DNA from: Spirochaetales bacterium
Lineage (GTDB): Bacteria > Spirochaetota > Spirochaetia > JABMQR01
DNA: 9,371 bases
Reading direction: 5' to 3'
Assembly (NCBI GenBank): GCA_023139255.1
Contig: JAGLNY010000009.1
Location: forward strand, 1-9,371
Both the position numbers and the translations under genes were made by a program. The notes beneath the pieces were generated by a model, which searched no databases, was not told the DNA's origin, and was given only the letters and a program-made list of their open reading frames with translations. Below, piece by piece: positions 1 to 7,434 of this stretch (position 1 is the stretch's first letter; each line of letters opens with the position of its first letter).

Positions 1-540
1 ATTTACCCGGTGGAAATGGAATTGGATAGGTACTTTTTCCAAACATTGGATCAGGCAGCAGCTCTTTTACCTAAACAGGATCGGGAAATTGTTTCCCGAA
101 TGATCGGTGTGGAAATTGATCTGGAAAATATAACCAGGATTATACGGTTAAAAAATTTTTATAAATCTACGGTTGATGAAATCCTGGGATTTACTATCTC
201 GGGCGGTCGGAAATTAGACAGACGTACAATCAGTAAAGCCGGGAAAGCCGGCAGTGGCACAGATCTACTCTCTATTTTGGTTGATGAGAGCTATCCTGAA
301 TTTTCCGGGTTCCTTTCCCGTGATCTGGATACCGAACGGCGGATGGTACTCGTGGAATCCCTATTACAGGACATCCAGCGCCGTGAAGTACGCAAAATGT
401 TGATGGGAGATCCTTTCACGATAGGGATGATACTCAGTTACTTCTTTTTAAGAAAAAGTGAGATGCAGAAACTTATAACATTATTGAACGCGAAAAATTA
501 TGGGATGCCTGAGGACAGGATTGTCGATAAGATTTATTAA
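1..540 (+). CDS. ntpC: V/A-type ATPase subunit C, C-terminal part (5' end outside window)
   Basis: Subunit C (homologue of eukaryotic V-ATPase subunit d) is the funnel-shaped adaptor that seats the D/F shaft on the membrane K ring. The frame is open to the left edge, and about 179 residues are visible of a family usually 320-360 residues long, so this is the C-terminal half. The GTG at position 10 is an internal codon and not a convincing start. The recognisable family block is VEIDLENITRIIRLKNFY (about 65 residues into the visible part), which matches the repeated 'E-D-x-x-N-I-x-x-I-x-R-x-K' helix pattern of C/d subunits. It is followed by another all-helical repeat ending in MPEDRIVDKIY. 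The assignment is strengthened by the seven V/A-ATPase subunit genes that follow. It lies 43 bp upstream of ntpI. C is placed first here, whereas Thermus and clostridial operons have it between E and F. Confidence 0.9.
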   Translation: MYPVEMELDRYFFQTLDQAAALLPKQDREIVSRMIGVEIDLENITRIIRLKNFYKSTVDEILGFTISGGRKLDRRTISKAGKAGSGTDLLSILVDESYPEFSGFLSRDLDTERRMVLVESLLQDIQRREVRKMLMGDPFTIGMILSYFFLRKSEMQKLITLLNAKNYGMPEDRIVDKIY

Positions 541-583
541 ATAGATTTGTTAAATTGATTTAAGACTGGAAGGAATTTATATC

Positions 584-2644
584 ATGTTTACTTCTGAAAT
601 GGTTCATTTGACAGCAATTGTTGCAGAGAAAAGTACCGGGAAAGTTAGCCATGAATTATTACGGCAGGGTGTACTTGATTTTGTGAAAGTATCCAAGCTC
701 GATATTGGGGTCGATCCGCGTATTTCTGCCGTAACCTCAAAGTTTTCAACTGCACGGCTTCAGGAAAGCAGAATAAGGATCGAAACTTTAACATCCTCAT
801 TACCGAAATCTCCACTCCTCGCGGTTGATCTGAAAATCGAGGATTTTAAGACGGTAGATCTGGATGTTGTGGAAACTCAGCTTGATGAAATCAGCTCTGA
901 AGTTCAGGATTTGCGAAATATACAGCGTGATTTGCAACGTGAAATACTGCAGCTTGAAGACCTTGATCGACAGATTGCGTTATTCGGTGACCTGCGGGGT
1001 ACGGTCAAACGGCAATCTTCATACTCCTTTCTACAGATCCGTGCAGGGACGATATCGGTTACGATGCTGGATGATTTTTCCCGCGATCTTTTACGGTTCC
1101 CATCAGTGCAGCTTAATTTTAGCGAAGGAGTCGGCAGGATTACGTTGATGATTATCACGTTGAAACGGGATGAGCAGGCTGTTTCTGCTATTTTGGATAA
1201 GTATTCCTGGGTAGAGACCGACTTGCCGGAAAACAGCGGGCCGACGAAAGATCTGGCGGCTACGGATATAAAAGCAAAGATCACCCGGTTGAAAAGTAAA
1301 CAGGAACAATACAATACTGAATCTACCCGGAATCTGGGGGGTAAAGCTGACTGGTTTCGGGATACATGGGTAACGCTCACCATGTACTCTCTTATAGATA
1401 CTATTCAATCATATTTTTCAAAAACCCAACGAACTGTTATCTTCTCTGGTTGGCTCCCGGCAGGAAAGAGAGATTCGCTGGAAAAAGGCATAAGAAAAGT
1501 AGTTGATAATAAGTGCGTGCTGCAGTGGACTGGAGCTTCAGATGTTACGGCTCATTCCGGAGAGAGTATAGAGATCCCGGTACAGTTAAATAATCCTAAA
1601 TCCCTTGCCCCTTTTGAGATGCTCGTAACCAATTACGCAATCCCGGAATATGGGACGATCAATCCAACCCCATTTGTAGCAGTTGCCTATCTTGCTATGT
1701 TTGGGTTAATGTTTTCCGATGTCGGTCACGGTATCGTACTTTTACTTCTGGGAATCCTGGCTAAACTTTACTTGAAAAAAGTTAAAGACGGCATGAGACA
1801 AATATTTTCGCTTATGACCTATTGCGGGGTCTCTGCTATGATTTTCGGGGTTCTTTTTGGCTCATACTTTGGAAGGGAATGGCTGCCCCCCTTGTGGTTT
1901 AACTATCACGGGATTATAAGCGGGCATGGAAGTGGAAATTCCACTGTTTCCAATATCTATGATATTCTGCTCATAACGATCTATTTCGGCATATTGGTTA
2001 TAGGTGTCGGGTTGGTGCTGAACTGGATAAATCTCTTTCGAAAAAAACGTTATATGAAATTGGTTTTTGACAAGAGTGGTCTTCTCGGTGGTTTTATGTA
2101 CGGGATGGGAGTGTACACCGGGTTTTACTTTGCCAATCATGCATTTAAAACGCTGCCTGGCGGGTTGTTTCTGTTGATTGCTTTTGGGGTACCGGCTTTC
2201 CTGCTTTTAGGCAAGGAGCCGATTCATTATCTGCTGCGCAGAAAACATAATGAGAATCGAAAACCTTTTTCATTCATCAAATTGATGAACGGGTTTATGG
2301 AATGGCTCGTTGAGATTCTGGAAATATTTTCCGGATACCTGGCTAATACACTCTCTTTTATGCGTGTCGCAGGATTGGGCATCGCCCATGTAAGCCTGAT
2401 GATCGCCTTTACCCGGATGGCGGAGATGGCTGCAAGTCAGAATGGCACTTATACTGTATGGTCCTTTCTGATTCTGATATTGGGTAATGCACTGGTCATA
2501 GCCCTGGAAGGATTATCCGCGGGGATACAGTCCCTGCGTTTGAATTATTATGAATTTTTTTCAAAATATTTTATTGGATCAGGGAAGGCATACGCGCCGA
2601 TTTCCCTAAAGGTCCGTACTCAGGAGGAAGAGTTCCATGGATGA
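584..2644 (+). CDS. ntpI: V/A-type ATPase subunit I (membrane stator, a-subunit homologue)
   Basis: This 686-residue protein forms the static membrane part that holds the two ion half-channels against the K ring. Its length is usual for bacterial I subunits. Residues 1 to about 350 are soluble, with a charged coiled-coil stretch at roughly 85-130 that is the anchor for the E-containing peripheral stalk. From about residue 362 (PTPFVAVAYLAMFGLMFSD) there are around eight hydrophobic segments. The two arginines essential in the family are present: R594 in SFMRVAGLGIAH (equivalent to yeast Vph1 R735 in SYLRLWALSLAH) and R652 in SLRLNYYEFFSKYF (equivalent to R799). The start ATG is preceded by GGAAGG at 568-573. 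The stop overlaps the ntpK start by 8 bases, so the stator and ring genes are translationally coupled. No frameshift or missing segment is visible. Confidence 0.97.
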   Translation: MFTSEMVHLTAIVAEKSTGKVSHELLRQGVLDFVKVSKLDIGVDPRISAVTSKFSTARLQESRIRIETLTSSLPKSPLLAVDLKIEDFKTVDLDVVETQLDEISSEVQDLRNIQRDLQREILQLEDLDRQIALFGDLRGTVKRQSSYSFLQIRAGTISVTMLDDFSRDLLRFPSVQLNFSEGVGRITLMIITLKRDEQAVSAILDKYSWVETDLPENSGPTKDLAATDIKAKITRLKSKQEQYNTESTRNLGGKADWFRDTWVTLTMYSLIDTIQSYFSKTQRTVIFSGWLPAGKRDSLEKGIRKVVDNKCVLQWTGASDVTAHSGESIEIPVQLNNPKSLAPFEMLVTNYAIPEYGTINPTPFVAVAYLAMFGLMFSDVGHGIVLLLLGILAKLYLKKVKDGMRQIFSLMTYCGVSAMIFGVLFGSYFGREWLPPLWFNYHGIISGHGSGNSTVSNIYDILLITIYFGILVIGVGLVLNWINLFRKKRYMKLVFDKSGLLGGFMYGMGVYTGFYFANHAFKTLPGGLFLLIAFGVPAFLLLGKEPIHYLLRRKHNENRKPFSFIKLMNGFMEWLVEILEIFSGYLANTLSFMRVAGLGIAHVSLMIAFTRMAEMAASQNGTYTVWSFLILILGNALVIALEGLSAGIQSLRLNYYEFFSKYFIGSGKAYAPISLKVRTQEEEFHG

Positions 2645-2990
2645 AAAAAAAGAGTTTAAACGAAAAGTTGTGTTTCGCATGCTGATGTTGATAATGGTAC
2701 TGCTCCTTTTTGCAGTTCCCAGCATCTTTGCCCAACAAACAACAGAGGAAGGCACATTAATTACGGTCGATCCTGAAGTACAAAAATTTGGGCTGATTGC
2801 GGCTGCGCTTGCCTTCGGGTTAGGGGCACTTGGGGCAGGGATGGCGATTTCCCGAGTCGGTGCGGCCGCAATGGGCGCAATTGGGGAAAAACCGGAAATT
2901 GCCGGGCAGGCACTTATCTTTATAGCCTTAGCCGAAGGGCTGGTCGTCTTTGGGTTCATTACTGCCCTGATGATACTGGGTAAAGTGTAG
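2637..2990 (+). CDS. ntpK: V/A-type ATPase subunit K (c-ring proteolipid, one hairpin with signal peptide)
   Basis: This is the rotor-ring proteolipid carrying the ion-binding carboxylate. It has 117 residues: a basic N-terminus and hydrophobic stretch at about 14-32 that looks like a cleavable signal peptide (likely cut near SIFA|QQ), a short polar linker, helix 1 at about 51-80 (rich in Gly/Ala, ending ISRVGAAAMGAIGEKPE), and helix 2 at about 92-115 with ion-binding E100 in ALAEGLVVFGF. The layout of signal peptide plus a single hairpin matches the Thermus c subunit rather than the 4-helix NtpK of Enterococcus. A strong AGGAGGAA ribosome site lies at 2622-2629, inside the end of ntpI, as expected for a subunit needed in about ten copies. 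The Gln in helix 1 and the Ser/Thr after the Glu that mark many Na+ rings are absent, so proton coupling is the more likely reading (inference). Confidence 0.96.
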   Translation: MDEKKEFKRKVVFRMLMLIMVLLLFAVPSIFAQQTTEEGTLITVDPEVQKFGLIAAALAFGLGALGAGMAISRVGAAAMGAIGEKPEIAGQALIFIALAEGLVVFGFITALMILGKV

Positions 2991-3024
2991 AATAAGCTTT
3001 TTCTCAAGGTGCGAAGGGTACAGC

Positions 3025-3330
3025 ATGAAATATTATAGTATCGGTGATGAAGATACAGTTCTTGGTTTTGGTATGGTTGGCGTAGAAGGAATGATTGTCA
3101 ACGGGGAAGAAGAGGCCCGTAATGCTTTTCAAACCGCACTGAAGGATAAAGATGTTGGTATTATCATCATCACTGAACGGATGGCTGAATTGATCAGGGA
3201 TCAGGTTGATCAGTATATTTTCACTGAAAAATTTCCCCTTATACTGGAAATACCTGATCGAATTGGTCGTATCGAGGGCAAACCTGGTTTGCGGGAGATG
3301 GTAAATACTGCAATCGGGGTAAAACTGTAA
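3025..3330 (+). CDS. ntpG: V/A-type ATPase subunit F (central stalk)
   Basis: Subunit F (called NtpG in Enterococcus and Vma7 in yeast) binds the D shaft and forms the central rotor with it. The 101 residues have the usual family length and pattern: YSIGDEDTVLGFGMVGVEG at residues 4-22 (the β1-turn signature), KDVGIIIITERMAELI at about 42-57, and FPLILEIPDRIG at about 74-85, followed by a C-terminal helix that contacts D and the head. It reads as a small Rossmann-like α/β protein. The gene starts 34 bp after ntpK, with a GAAGGG site at 3013-3018. It sits 15 bp ahead of ntpE. F next to K and ahead of E is not the usual Thermus arrangement, in which F directly precedes A. Confidence 0.95.
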   Translation: MKYYSIGDEDTVLGFGMVGVEGMIVNGEEEARNAFQTALKDKDVGIIIITERMAELIRDQVDQYIFTEKFPLILEIPDRIGRIEGKPGLREMVNTAIGVKL

Positions 3331-3345
3331 AAATGGGTAGAAAGC

Positions 3346-4002
3346 ATGAAAACCGATAATTATTTAATTGATAGTTTGCTGGCAGATGCCGAAACTGAAG
3401 CCGCAAAACTCATTGCCGATGCTGAAGATCAGTCTAAAAAGCGTCTTGAGATGGTAATAATACAGGAAGAAAAGATTCTTGAGGAAGCAGGGATACGCGC
3501 GGAAGCCCGGATAGAGACCCTGGACACATCCCGTGAATTTTCACTGAAAGTAGGAAAAAAACAGATGCTCCTGAAAATCCAGGAAAAACTCTTCCACGCA
3601 GTTATGAGTGAACTCCGGGATCAGTTCTCAAAGCTTATCGAAAGTGATGATTATGCTGAAGTAGTGAAGGGTTGGATCATCGAAGCTGCAATTGGGCTGG
3701 ATTCGGCCGCGATTGAGGTTAATGCATCTCAGTACGAACGAAAGCTGATTGATAAGCCGATGCTGGATGCTGCAGTCGCGAAAGTTCACGATTTTGAAGG
3801 ACGGGATGTAAAGATCACCCTTGCGAAAGGGACACCACTTTCTGAGCCGGGGATAGTTTGCCGGGATAGAAGCGGACGACTTCAATTTGATAATCGGATT
3901 GAATCCAGGATCAAACGCTATGAATCGTATATCAGAAAAATTATTGCAGGAAAACTGTTGAACCCGGGTTTGCACCCGGAACAAATAGTGAATGAGGTTT
4001 AG
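3346..4002 (+). CDS. ntpE: V/A-type ATPase subunit E (peripheral stalk)
   Basis: Subunit E pairs with subunit G/H in the peripheral stalk that stops the A3B3 head turning with the rotor. The 218 residues divide as the family does. Residues 1 to about 95 form a long charged helix rich in Ala, Glu and Lys (DSLLADAETEAAKLIADAED), suited to a right-handed coiled coil. About 100-218 is a globular α/β domain that binds the top of subunit B and ends in a helix with RIKRYESYIRKII. The ribosome site is weak (GGGTAG upstream of the ATG). The stop TAG at 4000-4002 straddles the edge of the inserted palindromic element: T and A come from the original sequence and G is the first base of the element. The protein itself looks intact. 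No G/H partner gene is visible, so it must lie outside the window, probably upstream of C. Confidence 0.95.
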   Translation: MKTDNYLIDSLLADAETEAAKLIADAEDQSKKRLEMVIIQEEKILEEAGIRAEARIETLDTSREFSLKVGKKQMLLKIQEKLFHAVMSELRDQFSKLIESDDYAEVVKGWIIEAAIGLDSAAIEVNASQYERKLIDKPMLDAAVAKVHDFEGRDVKITLAKGTPLSEPGIVCRDRSGRLQFDNRIESRIKRYESYIRKIIAGKLLNPGLHPEQIVNEV

Positions 4003-4017
4003 GAGTCTGTCGGACTT
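4002..4017 (+). repeat. Left terminal inverted repeat of the E-A element
   Basis: GGAGTCTGTCGGACTT is the exact reverse complement of 4147-4162. With the flanking TA the match extends to 18 bp. Its first G completes the TAG stop of ntpE. Confidence 0.9.
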
Positions 4018-4068
4018 GGTGCTTTTGAGTTTGTTTTTAGCAATTTTTTTCATAATTAAGGAACGAGT

Positions 4069-4074
4069 GAGGAG
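4069..4074 (+). promoter_or_regulatory. Ribosome binding site inside the element, for the start at 4080
   Basis: GAGGAG lies five bases before the ATG at 4080 and is among the clearest Shine-Dalgarno sites in the operon. The ATG at 4167 has no such site within the usual distance, because the sequence before it is the right inverted repeat. This site therefore decides in favour of the longer start. It lies within the palindromic element and was presumably brought in with it. Confidence 0.65.
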
Positions 4075-4090
4075 AATATATGCAATATTC
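4074..4090 (+). other. Central hairpin of the element with a start codon in its loop
   Basis: GAATAT (4074-4079) pairs with ATATTC (4085-4090) around the loop ATGCA (4080-4084). The loop contains the candidate ATG of subunit A, and the last G of the GAGGAG site is the first base of the stem. The centre, 4082, is also the centre of the whole 161-bp element. The stem is short and AT-rich, so it is weak as an RNA structure unless the outer stems zip up. Confidence 0.6.
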
Positions 4091-5978
4091 GACGATTGAG
4101 AGACGCAAAGAATGTAAAAAAGAGCAAAAACCAAACCGGAATGATGAAGTCCGACAGACTCCTAGTATGGAGGAGAGAATTGTCGGTACGGTACAGCGGG
4201 TAAATGGTCCGGTTGTTGGAGCCAAAGGTATTACCAATGCAGTAATGCTGGAGATGGTAAGAGTTGGGGAGATGAGAATTGTCGGTGAGATAATTAAAAT
4301 TAAAGGCAGCACGGCAATAGTTCAAGTATATGAAGATACGACGGGTATCTCCCCCGGAGAAAATATTTATGGGTCCGGGATGCCGATGAGTGTGGAACTT
4401 GGACCAGGCCTGATCGGTACAATTTATGATGGAATTCAGAGACCTCTGGAGTCTATCTATGCTATGTCACAGGAATATATTGAAAGGGGAATCAATTTAC
4501 CCTCGCTAGCCCGCGATAAGACCTGGGATTTTATCCCGGCATCAGTAAGCACCGGTACGATAGTGCGTGAAGGAGAAATTATTGGCACATGCCAGGAGAC
4601 AAGCCAGATTCTGCATAAAATACTTGTTCCTCCCGGCATAGAAGGAACCCTTACATATATTGCAGAAGAGGGATCATATACTGTAACAGATGTAATTGCT
4701 AAGGTTCTCCCTAAAGTGAGCAATGCAGCAGGGGGGGCTTCAAAAGGAGCCGCCCCGGAAGAAAAAGAACTCACCATGATGCAAACCTGGGCAATCAGGA
4801 AAGCGAGACCGACAGCTGAACGGCTTCCCCTGGGAAAACCTCTTGTTTCCGGCCAGAGAGTTATTGATACGCTTTTTCCGCTGGCAAAAGGCGGGACAGT
4901 AGTTATTCCCGGCGGTTTCGGTACCGGGAAAACGATGATCCAGCACGCTATTGCCAAGTGGTGTGACGCAGATATTATTGTCTATATAGGATGCGGGGAA
5001 CGGGGAAACGAAATGACCGATGTACTAACGGAATTCCCAAAACTGATTGACCCCCGTACCGGGCAAAGCCTCATGAACAGAACAATCCTGATCGCAAACA
5101 CCTCAAACATGCCGGTTTCAGCACGGGAAGCCAGTATTTATACCGGTGTAACGTTAGCCGAATATTATCGCGACCAAGGTTATGATGTAGCAGTCATGGC
5201 TGACTCCACATCTCGTTGGGCTGAAGCGTTACGGGAACTGTCCGGGAGGATGGAAGAAATGCCGGCCGAGGAGGGGTTTCCGGCTTATCTCCCAACCCGT
5301 ATTGCCGAGTTTTATGAAAGGGCCGGCTATATGAGATTATTAAGCGGCGAGGAAGGCTCAGTTTCGATAATCGGGGCAGTCTCACCCCCCGGGGGTGATT
5401 TTTCCGAACCGGTTACTCAACATACCCGGCGATTTGTCCGGTGTTTCTGGGGACTCGACCGCCAGTTAGCCAATGCACGTCATTATCCGGCAATTTCATG
5501 GTTGGAAAGTTATTCCGAATACATGGAAGACCTGCTGCCATGGTGGGAACAAAAGCTCGGTTTTCAAAGGGAGAAAGACCGGACTGAAATGATGGAACTT
5601 CTACACAGGGAAGTCAGGCTGCAGCAAGTCGTAAAACTGGTAGGACCTGATGCACTACCGGATAGTCAGCGCTTTATCATAGAAGTCTGTACTGTTTTCA
5701 AGAACGCATTCCTGCAGCAGAATGCATTTGATGATATTGACCGGTATTCAACATTAGAAAAACAGACGCGGATGTTAGCCCTTATCCTGCTCTATTGGCG
5801 AAGGGGACAGGATGCAATTAAAAAGGGTATAACTATTGTGAGAGTCAGAAAAATGAGAGCACTGCAAGATGTAATAAAAATGAAATTTACCATCGGCAAC
5901 GATCAAATGGAATTATTTGATAAACTGGAAGCCAGACTCGAACGGGGTTTCGATCAATTGGAGTCGCTCTATGTCTAA
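4080..5978 (+). CDS. ntpA: V/A-type ATPase catalytic subunit A, possibly with a 29-residue added N-terminus
   Basis: This is the catalytic ATP-binding subunit of the A3B3 head. From 4080 it has 632 residues; from the in-frame ATG at 4167 it has 603, nearer the family length. The family-like N-terminus begins at residue 30 (MEERIVGTVQRVNGPVV). It is followed by the β-barrel, then the 'non-homologous region' insert typical of A subunits (about 140-230, with KTWDFIPASVSTGTIV). The nucleotide domain has a P-loop GGFGTGKT at 278-285, the GER catalytic glutamate E307 in GCGERGNEM, and Walker B Asp D375 in VAVMADSTSRWAEAL. The C-terminal helical domain starts near SWLESYSEYMEDLLPWW. I chose 4080 because of its GAGGAG site. 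Residues 1-29 are encoded by the inserted element, are very polar and basic, and match nothing I know in the family. 4167 remains possible if read-through coupling from E still works. It overlaps ntpB by 8 bases. Confidence 0.95.
   Translation: MQYSTIERRKECKKEQKPNRNDEVRQTPSMEERIVGTVQRVNGPVVGAKGITNAVMLEMVRVGEMRIVGEIIKIKGSTAIVQVYEDTTGISPGENIYGSGMPMSVELGPGLIGTIYDGIQRPLESIYAMSQEYIERGINLPSLARDKTWDFIPASVSTGTIVREGEIIGTCQETSQILHKILVPPGIEGTLTYIAEEGSYTVTDVIAKVLPKVSNAAGGASKGAAPEEKELTMMQTWAIRKARPTAERLPLGKPLVSGQRVIDTLFPLAKGGTVVIPGGFGTGKTMIQHAIAKWCDADIIVYIGCGERGNEMTDVLTEFPKLIDPRTGQSLMNRTILIANTSNMPVSAREASIYTGVTLAEYYRDQGYDVAVMADSTSRWAEALRELSGRMEEMPAEEGFPAYLPTRIAEFYERAGYMRLLSGEEGSVSIIGAVSPPGGDFSEPVTQHTRRFVRCFWGLDRQLANARHYPAISWLESYSEYMEDLLPWWEQKLGFQREKDRTEMMELLHREVRLQQVVKLVGPDALPDSQRFIIEVCTVFKNAFLQQNAFDDIDRYSTLEKQTRMLALILLYWRRGQDAIKKGITIVRVRKMRALQDVIKMKFTIGNDQMELFDKLEARLERGFDQLESLYV
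4147..4162 (-). repeat. Right terminal inverted repeat of the E-A element
   Basis: AAGTCCGACAGACTCC is the exact reverse complement of 4002-4017, with a 129-bp spacer between the arms. It ends four bases before the ATG at 4167. If translation begins at 4080, this arm is read in frame as part of the N-terminal extension of subunit A. Confidence 0.9.
5960..5963 (+). promoter_or_regulatory. Ribosome binding site choosing the ntpB start
   Basis: GGAG lies seven bases before the ATG at 5971 and within the last codons of ntpA. The frame is open further upstream (ATG at 5917), but that would overlap ntpA by 62 bases and lacks a comparable site. The later ATG at 5995 has none either. Confidence 0.6.
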
Positions 5979-7434
5979 TCAAAAGCCTAATCAAATGGCG
6001 CATAAAATCAAGAAAAAACTCTTATCCAGCCGTGAATATATCGGTGTTGACCAACTTGACGGACCCCTGGTGTTTGTCAAAAAAACCCACCCCGTCGGCT
6101 ATCGCGAGTTGGTTGAATGTGTTGATTCAACAGGCCATGTTCGTCTTGGGCTGGTTCTGGATACTTCAGAAGATGTAGTAGTAGTGCAGGTGTTTGAGGG
6201 GACATCAGGAATGAGCCTCCCCGAAACCCGGGTGCGGTTCATGGGAGAACCGCTGAAACTCAGCGTTTCCAAAAGAATGCTTGGCCGTGTTTTTAACGGC
6301 CTTGGTCAGCCGGTGGACGGAGGCCCGCAACCCATAGGGGACCTGGATCTGGATGTAAACGGTAAACCGATAAACCCAACCGCCCGTGAATATCCACGTG
6401 ATTTTATCCAGACAGGAATATCGGTTATCGATGGAATGAATACGCTCATCCGTGGGCAGAAATTACCAATTTTTTCCGGAAACGGATTGCCGCACAACGA
6501 ACTTGCCGCACAGATTGCACGGCAGGCCAGAATAAAAGGCGAGGATACCGAATTCGCCGTAGTGTTTGCAGCCATGGGAGTTAAGCACGATGTTGCCCGC
6601 TATTTTATCCAGTCATTTGAGGAAACAGGGGTGATCGATAATGTCGCACTATTCCTTTCACTTGCCGACGATCCCTCAATTGAACGTCTTATTACCCCGC
6701 GCTGTGCGCTGACCCTGGCAGAACATCTGGCATTTAATGAAGATATGCACGTATTAGTGATAATGACAGATATGTCTAATTACTGTGAATCCTTACGGGA
6801 AATATCAACATTGCGCGGTGAAATACCATCACGCAAAGGCTACCCGGGATACCTCTATTCTGACCTTGCTGAGCTCTACGAACGTTCCGGAATGCTGAAG
6901 GGCTTCAAAGGATCGATTACCCAGCTCCCGATATTAACCATGCCTTCAGATGATATATCCCACCCAATACCCGACCTTACAGGATATATAACTGAAGGGC
7001 AGATTGTATTTGAAAGGGATATGAACGGCCGTGGAATATACCCGCCGGTAGCAGGGCTTCCCTCCCTTTCACGGTTAATGAAGGATGGAATCGGGGAAAA
7101 TATGACGCGGGAGGACCATCCGCATCTAGCCAGCCAGCTGTTTGCGGCATATAGTTATGTTAAAGACGTACGCAACCTGGCATCAGTAATCGGGGAAGAA
7201 GAGCTTACCCCGCTTGACCATCAATACATGGAATTTGGTGAAACCTTTGAAAGAATCTTCATCTCACAACACAAAGGAGAAAACCGGACAATCGAACAAA
7301 CCCTGGATCTGGGATGGGAAGCTTTGAGTCTTCTGCCGGTAGAGGAACTTCATCGAGTCACAGAAGAAGAGATTGAGACCTATTACGGAAGAATTGCTGA
7401 GAAAGATTATGACAGGATTGGGAACACAAAATGA
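5971..7434 (+). CDS. ntpB: V/A-type ATPase subunit B (non-catalytic head subunit)
   Basis: Subunit B alternates with A in the hexameric head and completes the ATP sites without hydrolysing ATP itself. From the chosen start it has 487 residues, slightly longer than the usual 458-480 because of a polar N-terminal tail of about 25 residues. The β-barrel is followed by VEGTSGM-type sequence (VQVFEGTSGMSLPETRVRF). The P-loop position holds the degenerate SGNGLPHNE at 169-177, without the GKT of catalytic subunits, as is normal for B. Other conserved blocks are PRDFIQTGISVIDGMNTLIRGQK, RKGYPGYLYSDLAELYERSG and DISHPIPDLTGYITEGQI, which carry arginine-containing interface segments. It overlaps ntpA by 8 bases at the start and ntpD by ATGA at the end, so A, B and D should be produced together. 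No defect is visible. Confidence 0.96.
   Translation: MSNQKPNQMAHKIKKKLLSSREYIGVDQLDGPLVFVKKTHPVGYRELVECVDSTGHVRLGLVLDTSEDVVVVQVFEGTSGMSLPETRVRFMGEPLKLSVSKRMLGRVFNGLGQPVDGGPQPIGDLDLDVNGKPINPTAREYPRDFIQTGISVIDGMNTLIRGQKLPIFSGNGLPHNELAAQIARQARIKGEDTEFAVVFAAMGVKHDVARYFIQSFEETGVIDNVALFLSLADDPSIERLITPRCALTLAEHLAFNEDMHVLVIMTDMSNYCESLREISTLRGEIPSRKGYPGYLYSDLAELYERSGMLKGFKGSITQLPILTMPSDDISHPIPDLTGYITEGQIVFERDMNGRGIYPPVAGLPSLSRLMKDGIGENMTREDHPHLASQLFAAYSYVKDVRNLASVIGEEELTPLDHQYMEFGETFERIFISQHKGENRTIEQTLDLGWEALSLLPVEELHRVTEEEIETYYGRIAEKDYDRIGNTK

Larger units (their letters stand above)
4002..4162. mobile_element. MITE-like palindromic insertion between ntpE and ntpA
   Basis: The element is 161 bp with perfect 16-bp terminal inverted repeats and is flanked by TA on both sides (4000-4001 and 4163-4164). 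It has no room for a transposase. The two halves pair imperfectly well beyond the ends: GTTTTT 4033-4038 with 4126-4131, GC 4040-4041 with 4124-4125, T6 4044-4049 with A6 4116-4121, CAT 4051-4053 with 4112-4114, and a central hairpin at 4074-4090. The symmetry centre is 4082. Joining the flanks with one TA gives GAGGTTTAGTATG, which is an E stop plus an A start at normal spacing, so the host junction appears intact on both sides. A TA duplication fits IS630/Tc1-type transposition, although two bases are weak evidence for a family. Alternatives are a native palindromic regulatory hairpin or a REP-like sequence. I cannot name a parent transposon. Confidence 0.75.

Noticed and set aside
1931..1945. 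Palindrome AGTGGAA-A-TTCCACT inside ntpI.
   Set aside because: It lies in a loop between membrane segments, has a one-base centre, and nothing around it suggests an operator; probably chance.
2644..2651. Run of eight A residues just after the ntpK start, considered as a slippage or frameshift site.
   Set aside because: It encodes ordinary Glu-Lys-Lys codons in the cytoplasmic tail before the signal peptide, and the frame is intact throughout.
4025..4056. Possible outward promoter in the element: TTGAGT (4025-4030) and CATAAT (4051-4056).
   Set aside because: The spacing is 20 bp, outside the usual 16-18, and the T-rich surroundings produce such matches easily.
4002..4162. Rho-independent terminator or attenuator between E and A.
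   Set aside because: The palindrome has internal T-runs but no stable GC stem followed directly by a U-tract, and the essential A, B and D genes lie downstream.
4037..4312. Overlapping - strand ORFs across the E-A junction.
   Set aside because: They are frame shadows of subunit A and of the palindrome, with no ribosome site and no recognisable protein pattern.
5917..5970. Longer ntpB reading frame starting at 5917.
   Set aside because: It would overlap ntpA by 62 bases, and the extra residues are a frame-shifted reading of its end; the GGAG-supported ATG at 5971 fits better.
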